DNA of 63,001 nucleotides, taken from assembly GCA_964345225.1 (NCBI GenBank), contig CAYFQB010000010.1, forward strand, positions 1 through 63,001, written 5' to 3'. Numbering within the stretch: position 1 is the stretch's first letter; each line of letters starts with the position of its first letter. The stretch comes from CAYFQB01 sp964345225. Lineage in GTDB: Bacteria; Nitrospirota; Thermodesulfovibrionia; Thermodesulfovibrionales; UBA6898. Positions 51,999 through 61,544 of the stretch are shown piece after piece. A model generated the notes under the pieces. It was not told the origin of the DNA and did no database searches. It saw nothing but the letters and a program-made list of their open reading frames with translations. A program made the position numbers and the translations under genes.

Positions 51999-52894
51999 TA
52001 ATTTGTCCGAGATGCAAAATAAGACTTAAAGTAGATGAAACAAGACTCTTACCTCAGGGTTCCAGGTTTAAATGCCAAAAATGCAGTACTGTGCTTGTTG
52101 TAAAAAAACCATCTTTACAGGCAAAAAGGACTCTTGACAGCAGGAAGATACTTGTAGCTCACTCAAACCCTGAGATAAATGGAAAAATAAAATCAATTCT
52201 TACAGAGCAGAATTATAAAGTCATTACATCCGCTGAGGGCATAGATGCAATGGTCAAGGCTTTGGGAGAAAGCCCTTACCTCGCAATTTTAGAAGTTGTT
52301 CTGCCTAAAATTTATGGTTTTGAGTTATGTAAAAGGTTGAAATCAAGAGCAGAAACGAAAAATATGAAATTTATATTGATCACATCTGTATATGACAAAA
52401 CAAAATACAGACGGGAGCCGACTTCATTATATGGTGCTGATGAATATATCGAAGAACATAACCTGTCTGCAGAATTAATTAAAAAAGTCAATAGCCTTCG
52501 AGGGCTTCCAGTAGAAGAAACCGAAAGAATGATTCAACCCCCGTTAGAAAAGACTGAACCTCAAAAAGTTGAACAGATCGAAATACCAGAAGAAAAATTT
52601 GAACCTGCATTGAAAGAGGAACCTCTTATTGAAAAAAAATCTTTCGATGAAGATATAGAAAAAGCGAAGAGACTTTCTCGTACAATAATAAACGATATAT
52701 ACCTTTACAATGCTTCAAAAGTAGACGAGTCAATAAGAAACAACAACTTTTTTACAGTATTTTCCACAGAGTTAAATGAAGGCAAGAAATTATATGAAAA
52801 CAGGATACCTCCTGAAATAAGGGATAAAGGCGATTTCTTTACCGAGGTTATAGAAAACTTTATCAACTCAAAAAAGACGACCCTTGAACTATAA
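51992..52894 (+). CDS. Zinc-ribbon protein with phosphomimetic pseudo-receiver
   Basis: A 300-residue protein starting at GTG 51992, chosen because AAGGAGG lies 8 bases upstream and the zinc ribbon begins there. Residues 4-40 form an MJ0042-type zinc finger (CPRC...CQKC). Residues about 47-170 are receiver-like, but the phosphoacceptor Asp is Glu (AILEVVLPK), the acidic pair is Ala-His and the Lys is not conserved. Glu may mimic the phosphorylated state. The C-terminal 120 residues are Glu/Lys-rich and unrecognised. The gene is next to a membrane protease and upstream of the chaperonins; the partner is unknown. Confidence 0.82.
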   Translation: MVVICPRCKIRLKVDETRLLPQGSRFKCQKCSTVLVVKKPSLQAKRTLDSRKILVAHSNPEINGKIKSILTEQNYKVITSAEGIDAMVKALGESPYLAILEVVLPKIYGFELCKRLKSRAETKNMKFILITSVYDKTKYRREPTSLYGADEYIEEHNLSAELIKKVNSLRGLPVEETERMIQPPLEKTEPQKVEQIEIPEEKFEPALKEEPLIEKKSFDEDIEKAKRLSRTIINDIYLYNASKVDESIRNNNFFTVFSTELNEGKKLYENRIPPEIRDKGDFFTEVIENFINSKKTTLEL

Positions 52895-52974
52895 ATTTAT
52901 TCAAAATTTGAAGTTTTTTAAAGATAATTGAAGATATAATCAGATTTATCGATTTATTGCCAATAAATAAGACC

Positions 52975-53004
52975 TTGCCATAAATCGGTGTTTCTTTGTA
53001 TATT
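52975..53004 (+). promoter_or_regulatory. Predicted sigma-70 promoter of groESL
   Basis: TTGCCA (52975-52980) and TATATT (52999-53004) are 18 bases apart. The -10 box touches the CIRCE operator, so HrcA binding would block RNA polymerase. Confidence 0.65.
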
Positions 53005-53029
53005 AGCACTCACTTACTTTGAGTGCTAA
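53003..53029 (+). promoter_or_regulatory. CIRCE operator (HrcA-binding site)
   Basis: A perfect TTAGCACTC-N9-GAGTGCTAA element (arms 53003-53011 and 53021-53029) 47 bases before groES. HrcA represses chaperonin genes at this site until heat or misfolding. Confidence 0.97.
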
Positions 53030-53076
53030 CAATCCTTGAATTGCCAATATACTTTATAAAGAAAGGAGAAATGTCT

Positions 53077-53340
53077 ATGAATTTCAGACCGCTTAAAGAC
53101 AGGGTGTTTGTAAAGTACACTGATGAGGGGGAGAAGACAGCCGGTGGTATTTATATCCCCGACTCTGCAAAGGAAAAACCCCAGAAAGGCACTGTTGAGG
53201 CTGTCGGTTCAGAAGTTAAAGAGATAAAAGTTGGAAACACAATTCTTTTTGACAAATATTCAGGCTCAAAAATAAATATCGACAATAACGAATATCTGAT
53301 CATTAAAGAAGAAGACATACTAGGTATTGTTGAAGGATAA
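53077..53340 (+). CDS. groES: Co-chaperonin GroES
   Basis: An 87-residue GroES. FRPLKDRV at the start, the mobile loop TAGGIYIPDSAKEKP and the ending KEEDILGIVEG are typical. It caps the GroEL ring during folding. I place the start at ATG 53077, with AAAGGAG at 53063-53069; an ATG six bases earlier is too close to that site. Confidence 0.95.
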   Translation: MNFRPLKDRVFVKYTDEGEKTAGGIYIPDSAKEKPQKGTVEAVGSEVKEIKVGNTILFDKYSGSKINIDNNEYLIIKEEDILGIVEG

Positions 53341-53363
53341 AAAATAATAAGGAGGACTAACAA

Positions 53364-54995
53364 ATGGCAAAACAGCTTCTTTTTGATGAAGCAGCGAGGA
53401 GCTCTATATTAAAGGGCATTTCACTATTGAATGATGCGGTTAAAGCAACGCTCGGTCCAAAAGGTAAAAATGCAATACTCGATAAAAAATATGGGGCACC
53501 AACCATAACAAAGGACGGCGTAACCGTAGCTAAAGAAATCGAACTGAAAGAACCATATGAAAATATGGGTGCACAGCTCGTAAGAGAAGTCGCAAGCAAA
53601 ACATCCGATGTTGCTGGTGACGGGACAACCACAGCAACTGTGCTTGCCCACTCTATTTACAGCGTAGGAATAAAGCACGTTGTTGCAGGTTCTAACCCTA
53701 TGGATATCAAAAGGGGCATAGAAAAAACCGTGGAAAGGGTTGTGGAGGAGCTTAAAAAGATAAGCAAACCGGTTCAGGATAAAAAAGAGATCGCACAGGT
53801 AGGTGCAATCTCGGCAAACAATGACACTTCTATTGGTGAACTTATCGCAGAGGCAATGGATAAAGTCGGGAAAGACGGTGTTATAACGGTTGAGGAAGCA
53901 AAAAGCATGGCAACTTCACTCGAGGTTGTCGAGGGAATGCAGTTCGACAGGGGATACATCTCACCATATTTTGTTACAGACGCTGAAAGAATGGAGTGCA
54001 ATCTCGAAGACGTTTTTATTCTCATCCATGAAAAGAAAATTTCCTCAATGAAAGACCTTCTCCCTATTCTTGAACAGACAGCAAAAATGGGCAAACCCCT
54101 TCTGATCATAGCAGAAGAAGTGGAAGGAGAGGCACTTGCTACACTTGTCGTCAATAAATTAAGAGGTACGATCCAGGTATGTTCAGTGAAAGCCCCCGGC
54201 TTTGGTGAAAGACGCAAGGCCATGCTCGAAGACATTGCTATTCTTACAGGCGGTACAATGATATCTGAAGACCTCGGCATCAAGCTTGAAAGCATAAAAA
54301 TCTCTGATCTCGGTAAGGCTAAAAAGATTACCGTAGACAAAGAGAATACAACAATCGTCGAAGGTGCAGGGGATTCCTCCAAAATACAGGGAAGGGTAAA
54401 ACAGATAAAAACACAGATCGAGGAGACAACATCAGATTATGACAGAGAAAAGCTTCAGGAACGCCTGGCCAAAATTGTCGGTGGAGTTGCTGTTATTAAT
54501 GTAGGTGCAGCAACAGAGACCGAAATGAAAGAGAAGAAGGCAAGGGTTGAAGATGCACTTCATGCAACAAGAGCTGCCGTTGAAGAAGGTGTAGTGCCGG
54601 GTGGAGGCGTTGCATTATTGAGGTGTATTAGTGCATTGAAGGGGTTAAAGCTTGATAATCATGATCAAAATGTTGGTGTCGATATTATAAAGAAGGCACT
54701 TGAAGAGCCTATCCGGCAAATAGTAAATAACACGGGGCTCGATGGCTCTGTTATAGTCGAAAAAGTTAAAAACTCCAAAGATCTCAATTATGGATTCGAT
54801 GCCCAGAATGAAGAATATGTTGACATGCTAAAAGCAGGGATTATCGATCCTACCAAGGTAACCAGATATGCACTACAGAATGCATCATCTGTTGCAGCTC
54901 TCATGCTTACCACATCGGTAATGATTACAGAAATACCTGAAGAGAAACCAGAGATGCCCGCAATGCCACCAGGTGGAATGGGCGGAATGTACTAA
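53364..54995 (+). CDS. groEL: Chaperonin GroEL
   Basis: A 543-residue GroEL with the ATP site GPKGKNAI and GDGTTTATVLA, the apical-domain segment APGFGERRKAMLED, and a Gly/Met-rich tail ending GGMGGMY. It folds proteins in a double-ring chamber with GroES. It starts 23 bases after groES with AAGGAGG, and its transcript is closed by the terminator at 55018. Confidence 0.97.
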   Translation: MAKQLLFDEAARSSILKGISLLNDAVKATLGPKGKNAILDKKYGAPTITKDGVTVAKEIELKEPYENMGAQLVREVASKTSDVAGDGTTTATVLAHSIYSVGIKHVVAGSNPMDIKRGIEKTVERVVEELKKISKPVQDKKEIAQVGAISANNDTSIGELIAEAMDKVGKDGVITVEEAKSMATSLEVVEGMQFDRGYISPYFVTDAERMECNLEDVFILIHEKKISSMKDLLPILEQTAKMGKPLLIIAEEVEGEALATLVVNKLRGTIQVCSVKAPGFGERRKAMLEDIAILTGGTMISEDLGIKLESIKISDLGKAKKITVDKENTTIVEGAGDSSKIQGRVKQIKTQIEETTSDYDREKLQERLAKIVGGVAVINVGAATETEMKEKKARVEDALHATRAAVEEGVVPGGGVALLRCISALKGLKLDNHDQNVGVDIIKKALEEPIRQIVNNTGLDGSVIVEKVKNSKDLNYGFDAQNEEYVDMLKAGIIDPTKVTRYALQNASSVAALMLTTSVMITEIPEEKPEMPAMPPGGMGGMY

Positions 54996-55017
54996 GACTT
55001 AAAAAAAAATTATATCC

Positions 55018-55050
55018 GGGAAAGCAGGGACAACCCTGCTTTCCCTTCTT
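55018..55050 (+). terminator. Rho-independent terminator of groESL
   Basis: A perfect 12-bp stem (GGGAAAGCAGGG with CCCTGCTTTCCC) and 4-base loop, followed by TTCTT, 22 bases after the groEL stop. Confidence 0.92.
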
Positions 55051-55184
55051 CAGACTCGCTCCCTGCCATTTTTAAAATGTATTAATACAAAAAATGCATT
55101 AACATCTGTCGCAGGGTAAAGAATCTATTCTCTAAACTTTATAATCGGGTTTACATTTTAAGACTATTTTGGCATCCTATTCTT

Positions 55185-56225
55185 ATGAAAAAAAATATTA
55201 TTTTAACAGTTATCTTTATCTCTTTTCTGGCGTTAATTTATATTGCATTCGAGATGCTTGTACCACTACATTCAGGCAATAAATTTGTCGAAATAGAAAT
55301 CCCAAAGGGGACAACATTCAGACAGACTGTAGAAATCCTGTACAATAAAAAACTTATCAGAGATAAGAATGTTCTTCTGTTAATAGGCAGGCTTACCAAT
55401 GCTGAGAAAAAAATAAAGGCAGGATACTACCTGATACAGAATTCGATGAGCACTCTGGAAATATTTAAAAAAATAGTTAAAGGACAGATAATAGAATATG
55501 AGATAAAAATATTGGAGGGCGATTCACTTCTTGAGATAGCAGAAAAACTTTCCGAATCAGATATAATAAAAAAGGAGGACTTTTTCAAGTTATCGAAAGA
55601 CCATGACTTTCTGGCTGCCTATAATATCTATGCTCCGAGCATCGAGGGTTATATTTTCCCTGACACATATTTGATCCCAAAAGGTATCAGGCCTGAAGAT
55701 GCTATCGGGCTGATGATAAACAGGATGCGCGAAAAATACTCTGATAAACTTTTATCCAGAACAGCTGAACTGGGAATATCTGAAAACGAAGTCTTAACTC
55801 TCGCTTCTATAATAGAAAAAGAAGCAGTCCTGAATTCTGAAAGGCCTTTGATCTCCGGTGTCTATCATAACAGGCTAAAAAAGAAAATGTACCTGCAGGC
55901 AGATCCAACGGTTTTATACGGGATAAAAAGCTCAAAGGAGAAGATAACAAAATCTGATTTGAGCCGCAAAACTCCGTATAATACTTATGCTTTCAAGGGA
56001 CTTCCCCCAGGCCCCATAGCCTCTCCCGGAATGGAATCAATAGTTGCAGCACTTTATCCTGCAGATGTCCCTTATCTCTATTTTGTCTCAAAGGATGATA
56101 TCACCCATCAATTTTCTACAACAGCTGAAGAACATTTAAAGGCTGTAAAAATGTACCGGCAAAAGAAACAGGTAATAAGAAAAAACAATACAAAAGAAGG
56201 ATCTAAAGATAATGGTACGTCGTAA
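55185..56225 (+). CDS. mltG: Endolytic transglycosylase MltG
   Basis: A 346-residue YceG/MltG protein with one N-terminal membrane helix (about 5-25), a LysM-like region, and the catalytic domain containing LASIIEKEA (catalytic Glu), VYHNRLKKKMYLQADPTVLYG and GLPPGPIASPG. It cuts nascent glycan strands to release them from membrane-bound synthases. It overlaps ispG by 14 bases. Confidence 0.94.
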   Translation: MKKNIILTVIFISFLALIYIAFEMLVPLHSGNKFVEIEIPKGTTFRQTVEILYNKKLIRDKNVLLLIGRLTNAEKKIKAGYYLIQNSMSTLEIFKKIVKGQIIEYEIKILEGDSLLEIAEKLSESDIIKKEDFFKLSKDHDFLAAYNIYAPSIEGYIFPDTYLIPKGIRPEDAIGLMINRMREKYSDKLLSRTAELGISENEVLTLASIIEKEAVLNSERPLISGVYHNRLKKKMYLQADPTVLYGIKSSKEKITKSDLSRKTPYNTYAFKGLPPGPIASPGMESIVAALYPADVPYLYFVSKDDITHQFSTTAEEHLKAVKMYRQKKQVIRKNNTKEGSKDNGTS

Positions 56226-57261
56226 AAAAACCAGAAAAATTTTCGTCGGAGGTCTGCCAATTGGAGGCGGCAGTCCTATTGTCGTCCAGTCAATGACAAA
56301 AACAGATACAAGGAATGTTAAATCAACAGTAAAACAGATTAAATCTCTATCAGCAAAAGGCTGTGAAATAATAAGAATAGCTGTGCCTGATAGAGAAGCC
56401 GCAAGAGCCCTGGGCAAGATTAAGAAATCCGTATCTGTCCCGATTATTGCTGATATACATTTTGATTGGAGACTGGCCCTTGAGTCAATTCAGCAGGGTG
56501 TAGATGGACTCAGAATTAACCCTGGCAATATAGGCGCCAGGTGGAAGGTTGCCGAGATTGTTTCATCTGCATCCGACAAGAATATTCCCATCAGGGTTGG
56601 AGTAAATGCCGGCTCACTTGGCAAAAAGCTCCTTGCAAAATACGGTCATCCATCCCCTGAGGCACTTGTTGAAAGCGCTGAAGAACATATACAAATACTT
56701 GAAGGCTTGAGATTCAGGAACATCAAGGTATCTCTTAAAGCATCAAATGTTCCCGCTACCGTCGAGGCATACAGACTATTTTCCAGAAAATACAGATATC
56801 CACTTCATATCGGAATATCAGAAGCAGGACCTTCAATTACAGGTATTATTAAAAGTTCTGTTGGACTCGGCATACTCTTATCCGAAGGTATTGGAGATAC
56901 AATAAGGGTATCACTGACAGCAGACCCTCTCGAAGAGGTCAGAGTCGCATTTGAAATCCTTAAATCATTAGGACTCAGGGAAAAGGGGGCAAATATAATC
57001 TCTTGTCCAACCTGTGGCAGATGTGAGATTGACATTGTAGGGCTTGCATCCAAGGTCGAAAATCGTCTGAATGATATTGATAAACCAATAACGGTAGCTG
57101 TGATGGGTTGTATTGTGAACGGTCCTGGAGAGGCAAGAGAGGCTGACATAGGAATAGCCGGAGGAAAAGGCAGAGGGATTCTCTTTAAAAAAGGCAAGAT
57201 AATTAAGAGGATAAGGGAAAAAGAACTGTTAAAAGAATTATTGCATGCAATTAACTTGTAA
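56212..57261 (+). CDS. ispG: 4-hydroxy-3-methylbut-2-en-1-yl diphosphate synthase
   Basis: A 349-residue IspG (GcpE) of the MEP isoprenoid pathway, converting MEcPP to HMBPP. It has the TIM-barrel start VQSMTKTDTRN, ADIHFDWRLA, and the [4Fe-4S] domain with CPTCGRCE and GCIVNGPGEAREADIG. Its stop shares a base with the next start. Confidence 0.96.
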   Translation: MVRRKKTRKIFVGGLPIGGGSPIVVQSMTKTDTRNVKSTVKQIKSLSAKGCEIIRIAVPDREAARALGKIKKSVSVPIIADIHFDWRLALESIQQGVDGLRINPGNIGARWKVAEIVSSASDKNIPIRVGVNAGSLGKKLLAKYGHPSPEALVESAEEHIQILEGLRFRNIKVSLKASNVPATVEAYRLFSRKYRYPLHIGISEAGPSITGIIKSSVGLGILLSEGIGDTIRVSLTADPLEEVRVAFEILKSLGLREKGANIISCPTCGRCEIDIVGLASKVENRLNDIDKPITVAVMGCIVNGPGEAREADIGIAGGKGRGILFKKGKIIKRIREKELLKELLHAINL

Positions 57262-58109
57262 TGGAAATTATAAGAATACCACGCATATTGCAGGATACCT
57301 GTAAAAAGCACCTTTCAAGAGGAAGGACTATAGGGTTCGTGCCTACAATGGGTGCGCTTCATGAAGCACATCTTAGCCTTATAAAAAGGTCGCGCCTTGA
57401 GAATGACATAACCGTGGTCAGCATCTTTGTTAATCCAATACAGTTCGCACCGTCCGAGGATTTAGAAAAATACCCGAGAGATATAGAAAATGATATAAAA
57501 AAACTGCGCACCGCAGAGATTGACAGCCTCTTTCTCCCTGATAAGGCAATCTTTTATTCAGAAGATTTTTCAACATACATAAATGTAGAGACAATTTCTG
57601 AAAAACTCTGCGGCAGATTCCGTCCAGGTCATTTCAGGGGAGTTGCCACTGTTGTGGCAAAACTATTTAATATTATGAAACCGACAAGGGCATATTTCGG
57701 GCAGAAGGATTTTCAGCAGGCGGTCATAATAAGAAAGATGATAAAAGACCTTAATTTCGATATTGATATCATAGTATGTCCCACTGTCAGGGAATCCGAT
57801 GGTCTTGCCATGAGCTCCAGAAACCTGTATCTTAATGAAAAACATCGTAAAGCTGCTTCGGCGGTATACAGATGTCTTAGCAAAGCATCAGATTCAATAA
57901 AGTCCGGCATATCAGATACAGAACAGATAAAGGAGATAATGAAAGGGGTAATTTCAGAAGAACCGCTAATAACAGATATAGATTATGCCTCTGTTTATGA
58001 CCCGGAGACCCTTGAGGAAGTTAATGAAATAAAAGGAGAGGTTCTTATTGCAGTTGCAGTTCGACTGGGTGATATACGTCTGATTGACAATATACTTTTC
58101 ATTCAATAA
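57261..58109 (+). CDS. panC: Pantothenate synthetase
   Basis: A 282-residue PanC joining pantoate and beta-alanine with ATP. Signatures are VPTMGALHEAHLSLI, VSIFVNPIQFAPSEDLEKYPR, FGQKDFQQAVIIRKM and SDGLAMSSRN. The start ATG 57261 overlaps ispG by one base (TAATG). Confidence 0.96.
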   Translation: MEIIRIPRILQDTCKKHLSRGRTIGFVPTMGALHEAHLSLIKRSRLENDITVVSIFVNPIQFAPSEDLEKYPRDIENDIKKLRTAEIDSLFLPDKAIFYSEDFSTYINVETISEKLCGRFRPGHFRGVATVVAKLFNIMKPTRAYFGQKDFQQAVIIRKMIKDLNFDIDIIVCPTVRESDGLAMSSRNLYLNEKHRKAASAVYRCLSKASDSIKSGISDTEQIKEIMKGVISEEPLITDIDYASVYDPETLEEVNEIKGEVLIAVAVRLGDIRLIDNILFIQ

Positions 58110-58126
58110 AATGTTAGGTAATAGAA

Positions 58127-58468
58127 ATGTTACAGAGAGTACACGTTCAAATACTTGATAATTCAGAAAACGATATTAATCTTGCCGGCAGAGAATTTAA
58201 ACAGCCGGCATCCAATAAATCTTTGTCCGAGGAACTCAAAAAGGAATTGCATTCATCATATCCTACCGTGGTTTCTGTAGAGTATATTGACCTTTTCATG
58301 TATAAGGATAGCGAGTCCTTTAATGACATTTTAGAACTTCTGAGACAGGGAGAATTGGATGCACCCGTTATATTAATAAATGGTGTACTTAAAATTCACG
58401 GTGGCATCCCTGCAAAAGTGATCAAACAAGAGGTCGAGAAGCTGATTTTTTCGGGCCCGGTTCATTAA
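58127..58468 (+). CDS. Small thioredoxin-fold-like protein of unknown function
   Basis: A 113-residue protein. The pattern SEELKKELHSSYPTVVSVEYIDLF...DILELLRQG...APVILINGVLKIHGGIP resembles YuzD-like thioredoxin-fold proteins, with the cis-Pro type APVILINGV segment, but it has no cysteine at all. Redox catalysis is therefore unlikely. It follows panC by 17 bases and may be its co-transcript. Confidence 0.7.
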   Translation: MLQRVHVQILDNSENDINLAGREFKQPASNKSLSEELKKELHSSYPTVVSVEYIDLFMYKDSESFNDILELLRQGELDAPVILINGVLKIHGGIPAKVIKQEVEKLIFSGPVH

Positions 58469-58634
58469 CCCCAAAAATGCATTTAAGCATAAAAAGAGTC
58501 GATGAATTAATTATTTGACATATTCCTTTCGCTCCCTAGAGGGAAATTTTTACCTTGAAATTTCTATATGTCCGCTCAAGAAACATACCCAACTAAACAA
58601 CATGTATACCTGCTTAAAACTCATTTTGGGGGGA
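58467..58634 (+). repeat. MITE-like repeat, copy 3
   Basis: The left end (CCCCAAAAATGCATTTAAGCAT) and the right end read on the other strand (CCCCAAAATGAGTTTTAAGCAG) are imperfect inverted repeats. The interior at 58512-58555 matches 61606-61630 and the reverse of copy 1, including CATATTCCTTTCGCTCCCTAG. Confidence 0.78.
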
Positions 58635-58668
58635 TTAATAGACAAGACTATTTAATTCAGGTTTAGGA

Positions 58669-59436
58669 TTATTCAAAACCAATTTCTTTATCTATATCTT
58701 TATCTCCTATTATAAGGTCATTTGCGATCTCATTCATTATAAAGGATTTAATCCTGCTTTTTATATCTTCAGGGACTTCCAGAAATTTAATACCCATTCC
58801 CGGTTCTTGCTCTATCTCATCAGTGAGCTCTTTCAGATAAATAACCTCGCCTTGTAATTCTACAGGGTCTTCGCTGTCAACATTAAAGACAATATCCATC
58901 TTGGTCCCAACTTTAAATGGTGCGACTGTTCTTAAAAACATCCCTTCAGCAGAGATTGTAGATGCAGATAACTCGCGCATCTCATCCGCGCACTTGATGA
59001 ACACCTTTAGATTAAAGAGCGTTCTTATATTTTTACGTTGAATTAGAGCTTTCTCTTCAAATTTCAAGCACTTCCTTATTGCAGAATAAAACTCCGAAAT
59101 ATTTACCGGCTTTCTTAAAAAATGGCAGCACCCTAACTTTTCAAATTCAGCCTGTACCGTTTCTTCGCCACGGGAGGTAAGAACAATCACAGGGGTATTT
59201 TTGAGATCAGGGTCTTGCCGGATAATATTCATGCATGATGTGCCATCCACCTTAGGCATTATATAATCAAGCACAATTATAGAAGGTTTCTTCTCCTTGG
59301 CCATTTTTATTGCCTCAACACCATCACGGGCAAGATAAGTCTTAAACCCCAGGCGTTTTATAAGTATCCCCACATACATAAGAAAAGTATTGCTGTCATC
59401 CGCGAGTAAAACAGTAGTTATATTATCTTTTTCCAT
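58669..59436 (-). CDS. Receiver-PilZ response regulator
   Basis: A 255-residue protein with a complete receiver (LLADDSNTF, LDYIMPKVDG, RKPVNIS) at 1-120 and a PilZ-type domain at about 135-250 (RKNIRTLF matching RxxxR, SASTISAEGMFL). PilZ domains usually bind cyclic di-GMP; here the second motif (D/NxSxxG) keeps only Ser and Gly, so binding is uncertain. GGGAGAT precedes the ATG. The EAL remnant at 21 kb is a separate hint of c-di-GMP signalling. Confidence 0.86.
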   Translation of the reverse strand: MEKDNITTVLLADDSNTFLMYVGILIKRLGFKTYLARDGVEAIKMAKEKKPSIIVLDYIMPKVDGTSCMNIIRQDPDLKNTPVIVLTSRGEETVQAEFEKLGCCHFLRKPVNISEFYSAIRKCLKFEEKALIQRKNIRTLFNLKVFIKCADEMRELSASTISAEGMFLRTVAPFKVGTKMDIVFNVDSEDPVELQGEVIYLKELTDEIEQEPGMGIKFLEVPEDIKSRIKSFIMNEIANDLIIGDKDIDKEIGFE

Positions 59437-59597
59437 CTATATCTCCCTTAACCTTTTCAAGAACTACAGGAATCAATATTCTTTTCAAATTCAGTTATTA
59501 TAGTTACAAATAAATTTAAGATAACAAAATCTCATAGTCCTAACTAAATAAATAATATTTCTACGTATATGTTGTGTCAAGAAAAAAATTTCCTGTC

Positions 59598-61469
59598 TTA
59601 ACTTCTCTTCTTATATAAATTTTTAACCGTCGGGAAGAGATTGATATTTGTATGGGGCAGGAAAAGGGCAGACAGGTATTCATCCATAAAACCCCTCGAA
59701 ACAGAAAGTTCGATATAAGTCATTTTCTTTGATATTTCTTCAGCCTCTTTACGCATCTTCTCTGAAAGCAGACAGAGGTAAGCACCCGCAATCGATGTAT
59801 TACCTATAAAAGAAAACTTCCCGTGAGGGAGGTCGGGCAACATCCCTATCATTACTGCCTTTTCAATATCAAGATAGTTCCCGAATCCACCTGCAATATA
59901 TACACGCTTGATAATATCAAGTTCAAGGCCTACCTCCTTTAAAAGAAGTGAAACACCGGCATAAATAGCTGCCTTGGCACGGATGATGTTTTCAATATCA
60001 ACTTCTGTCAGTACGATATCTTTCATCTCACCACGGTAAAGAATAAACTCCGGCCCTTCATCTTCGATTCTGATTCTATCTGTCTTGAGATCCTTTGCAA
60101 ACTTGCCCTTCTGGTCTATCACCCCTGAAAAGAAAAGTTCTGAAATAGCATCTATCATTCCAGAACCGCAAATACCTGTAGGTTGAGTTTTTCCAATAAC
60201 ACCGAATTCGGTTTCAAAATTTGAAGGATTTATTTTCACGGATTCAACCGCACCTTCGGTTGCCCTCATACCATGTCTTATTCCGCTTCCTTCAAAACAC
60301 GGGCCGGCTGAACACGCAGCTGTTATCAGCCATTCATTATTGCCGATAACTATCTCTCCGTTTGTACCTATATCCATAAATAACGATACCTCTGAATTCA
60401 TATGCATTTTGGAGGCTAGCACTCCTGCTACAATATCTCCTCCAACATAACTTGCAACGCAGGGCAAGGTATAAACAGGAGCCTGAGGATTAATTTTAAT
60501 CTTTGCCGTTCCTGCCCTCCAGGAAGGGAAAGCATTCAGGGTTGGTATATATGGCTCTTCCCTTATTGAAGATGGATTAAGCCCCCAGAAAAGATGCAGC
60601 ATGGTAGTATTTCCGGCAATTACCACCGAATCTATATCTTCCCTTTTAATATCATGTTTTTCCATTATCGGTAAAAGCATATCATTTATATCGTTAATAA
60701 CTGCATTGCGGAGGTCACTTATTCCATTTGCTTCGGTTGCATATACTATCCTCGTAATAACATCGTCACCAAAACGTATTTGTGAGTTATATGTCATGCC
60801 GACATCAACAAGCCTTCCATCAGAGTAATCTACAAGATACAGCACAACAGTTGTTGTTCCTATATCAACAGCAATTCCAAATCTATTCCTGACTTCTGCA
60901 GGCGAGAGTGAAATTGCCTCAAAGTTTTCCGTGTATGCAAGACTTACCTTCCAATCAGCATTTCTCAGGGCATCACCCATTTTTGCCAAAAAACCGTGTG
61001 AGAATTCCATATCATGAATGCCCTTATCAACCAGCGTTTTTTTAAGACGTTCAAGGTCGCTCTGGTTATCCTGTATAGTTGGCGGGGTAAGGGTAAGATC
61101 TACCCGCCTGACAGCAGGGGATAAACCTTTCTCAACAGATAGTAGAAATTCAATAAGTTCTTTTGATTTTGATACAGCAATCTTGTCACCAATTACAAGC
61201 TTTGATTCCTCTGGAATTTCTATAATTATATCTTCTTCTGGGTATGTCTGACATGCCAGTACAATCCTCTTGTCAATATCTTTTTTTCTCAGTTTGCCGA
61301 TTGATTCAATCCGGATTTTTCCTTCAAGGGCTTTTACACGGCATTTTCCGCATACGCCCTTTCCTCCGCATGAGGCAACAAGATAAATTGCATTGTTCTT
61401 TAATGCCTGATAAATGCTTTCGTAAATCCCGGCATAAACTCTCTTTCCGTCTGTAATTCTGATATCCAT
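59598..61469 (-). CDS. Second RACo-like reductive activator
   Basis: A 623-residue paralog of the activator at 34402, with the same order: [2Fe-2S] ferredoxin (SCGGKGVCGKCRV) and ASKHA ATPase (DIGTTTVVLYLVD, MDIGTNGEIVIG, GGFGNYLD). No corrinoid protein or methyltransferase is adjacent here, so its target is elsewhere, for example the CODH/ACS corrinoid iron-sulfur protein or another methyl system. It is far too diverged from the first copy to be a recent duplicate. Confidence 0.9.
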   Translation of the reverse strand: MDIRITDGKRVYAGIYESIYQALKNNAIYLVASCGGKGVCGKCRVKALEGKIRIESIGKLRKKDIDKRIVLACQTYPEEDIIIEIPEESKLVIGDKIAVSKSKELIEFLLSVEKGLSPAVRRVDLTLTPPTIQDNQSDLERLKKTLVDKGIHDMEFSHGFLAKMGDALRNADWKVSLAYTENFEAISLSPAEVRNRFGIAVDIGTTTVVLYLVDYSDGRLVDVGMTYNSQIRFGDDVITRIVYATEANGISDLRNAVINDINDMLLPIMEKHDIKREDIDSVVIAGNTTMLHLFWGLNPSSIREEPYIPTLNAFPSWRAGTAKIKINPQAPVYTLPCVASYVGGDIVAGVLASKMHMNSEVSLFMDIGTNGEIVIGNNEWLITAACSAGPCFEGSGIRHGMRATEGAVESVKINPSNFETEFGVIGKTQPTGICGSGMIDAISELFFSGVIDQKGKFAKDLKTDRIRIEDEGPEFILYRGEMKDIVLTEVDIENIIRAKAAIYAGVSLLLKEVGLELDIIKRVYIAGGFGNYLDIEKAVMIGMLPDLPHGKFSFIGNTSIAGAYLCLLSEKMRKEAEEISKKMTYIELSVSRGFMDEYLSALFLPHTNINLFPTVKNLYKKRS

Positions 61470-61544
61470 AGTGTTACAATTTTATTGTTTATATTGGCCT
61501 AAAATCAAGGAATATGACAATAAAATAAATGCTTCAATACTAAT

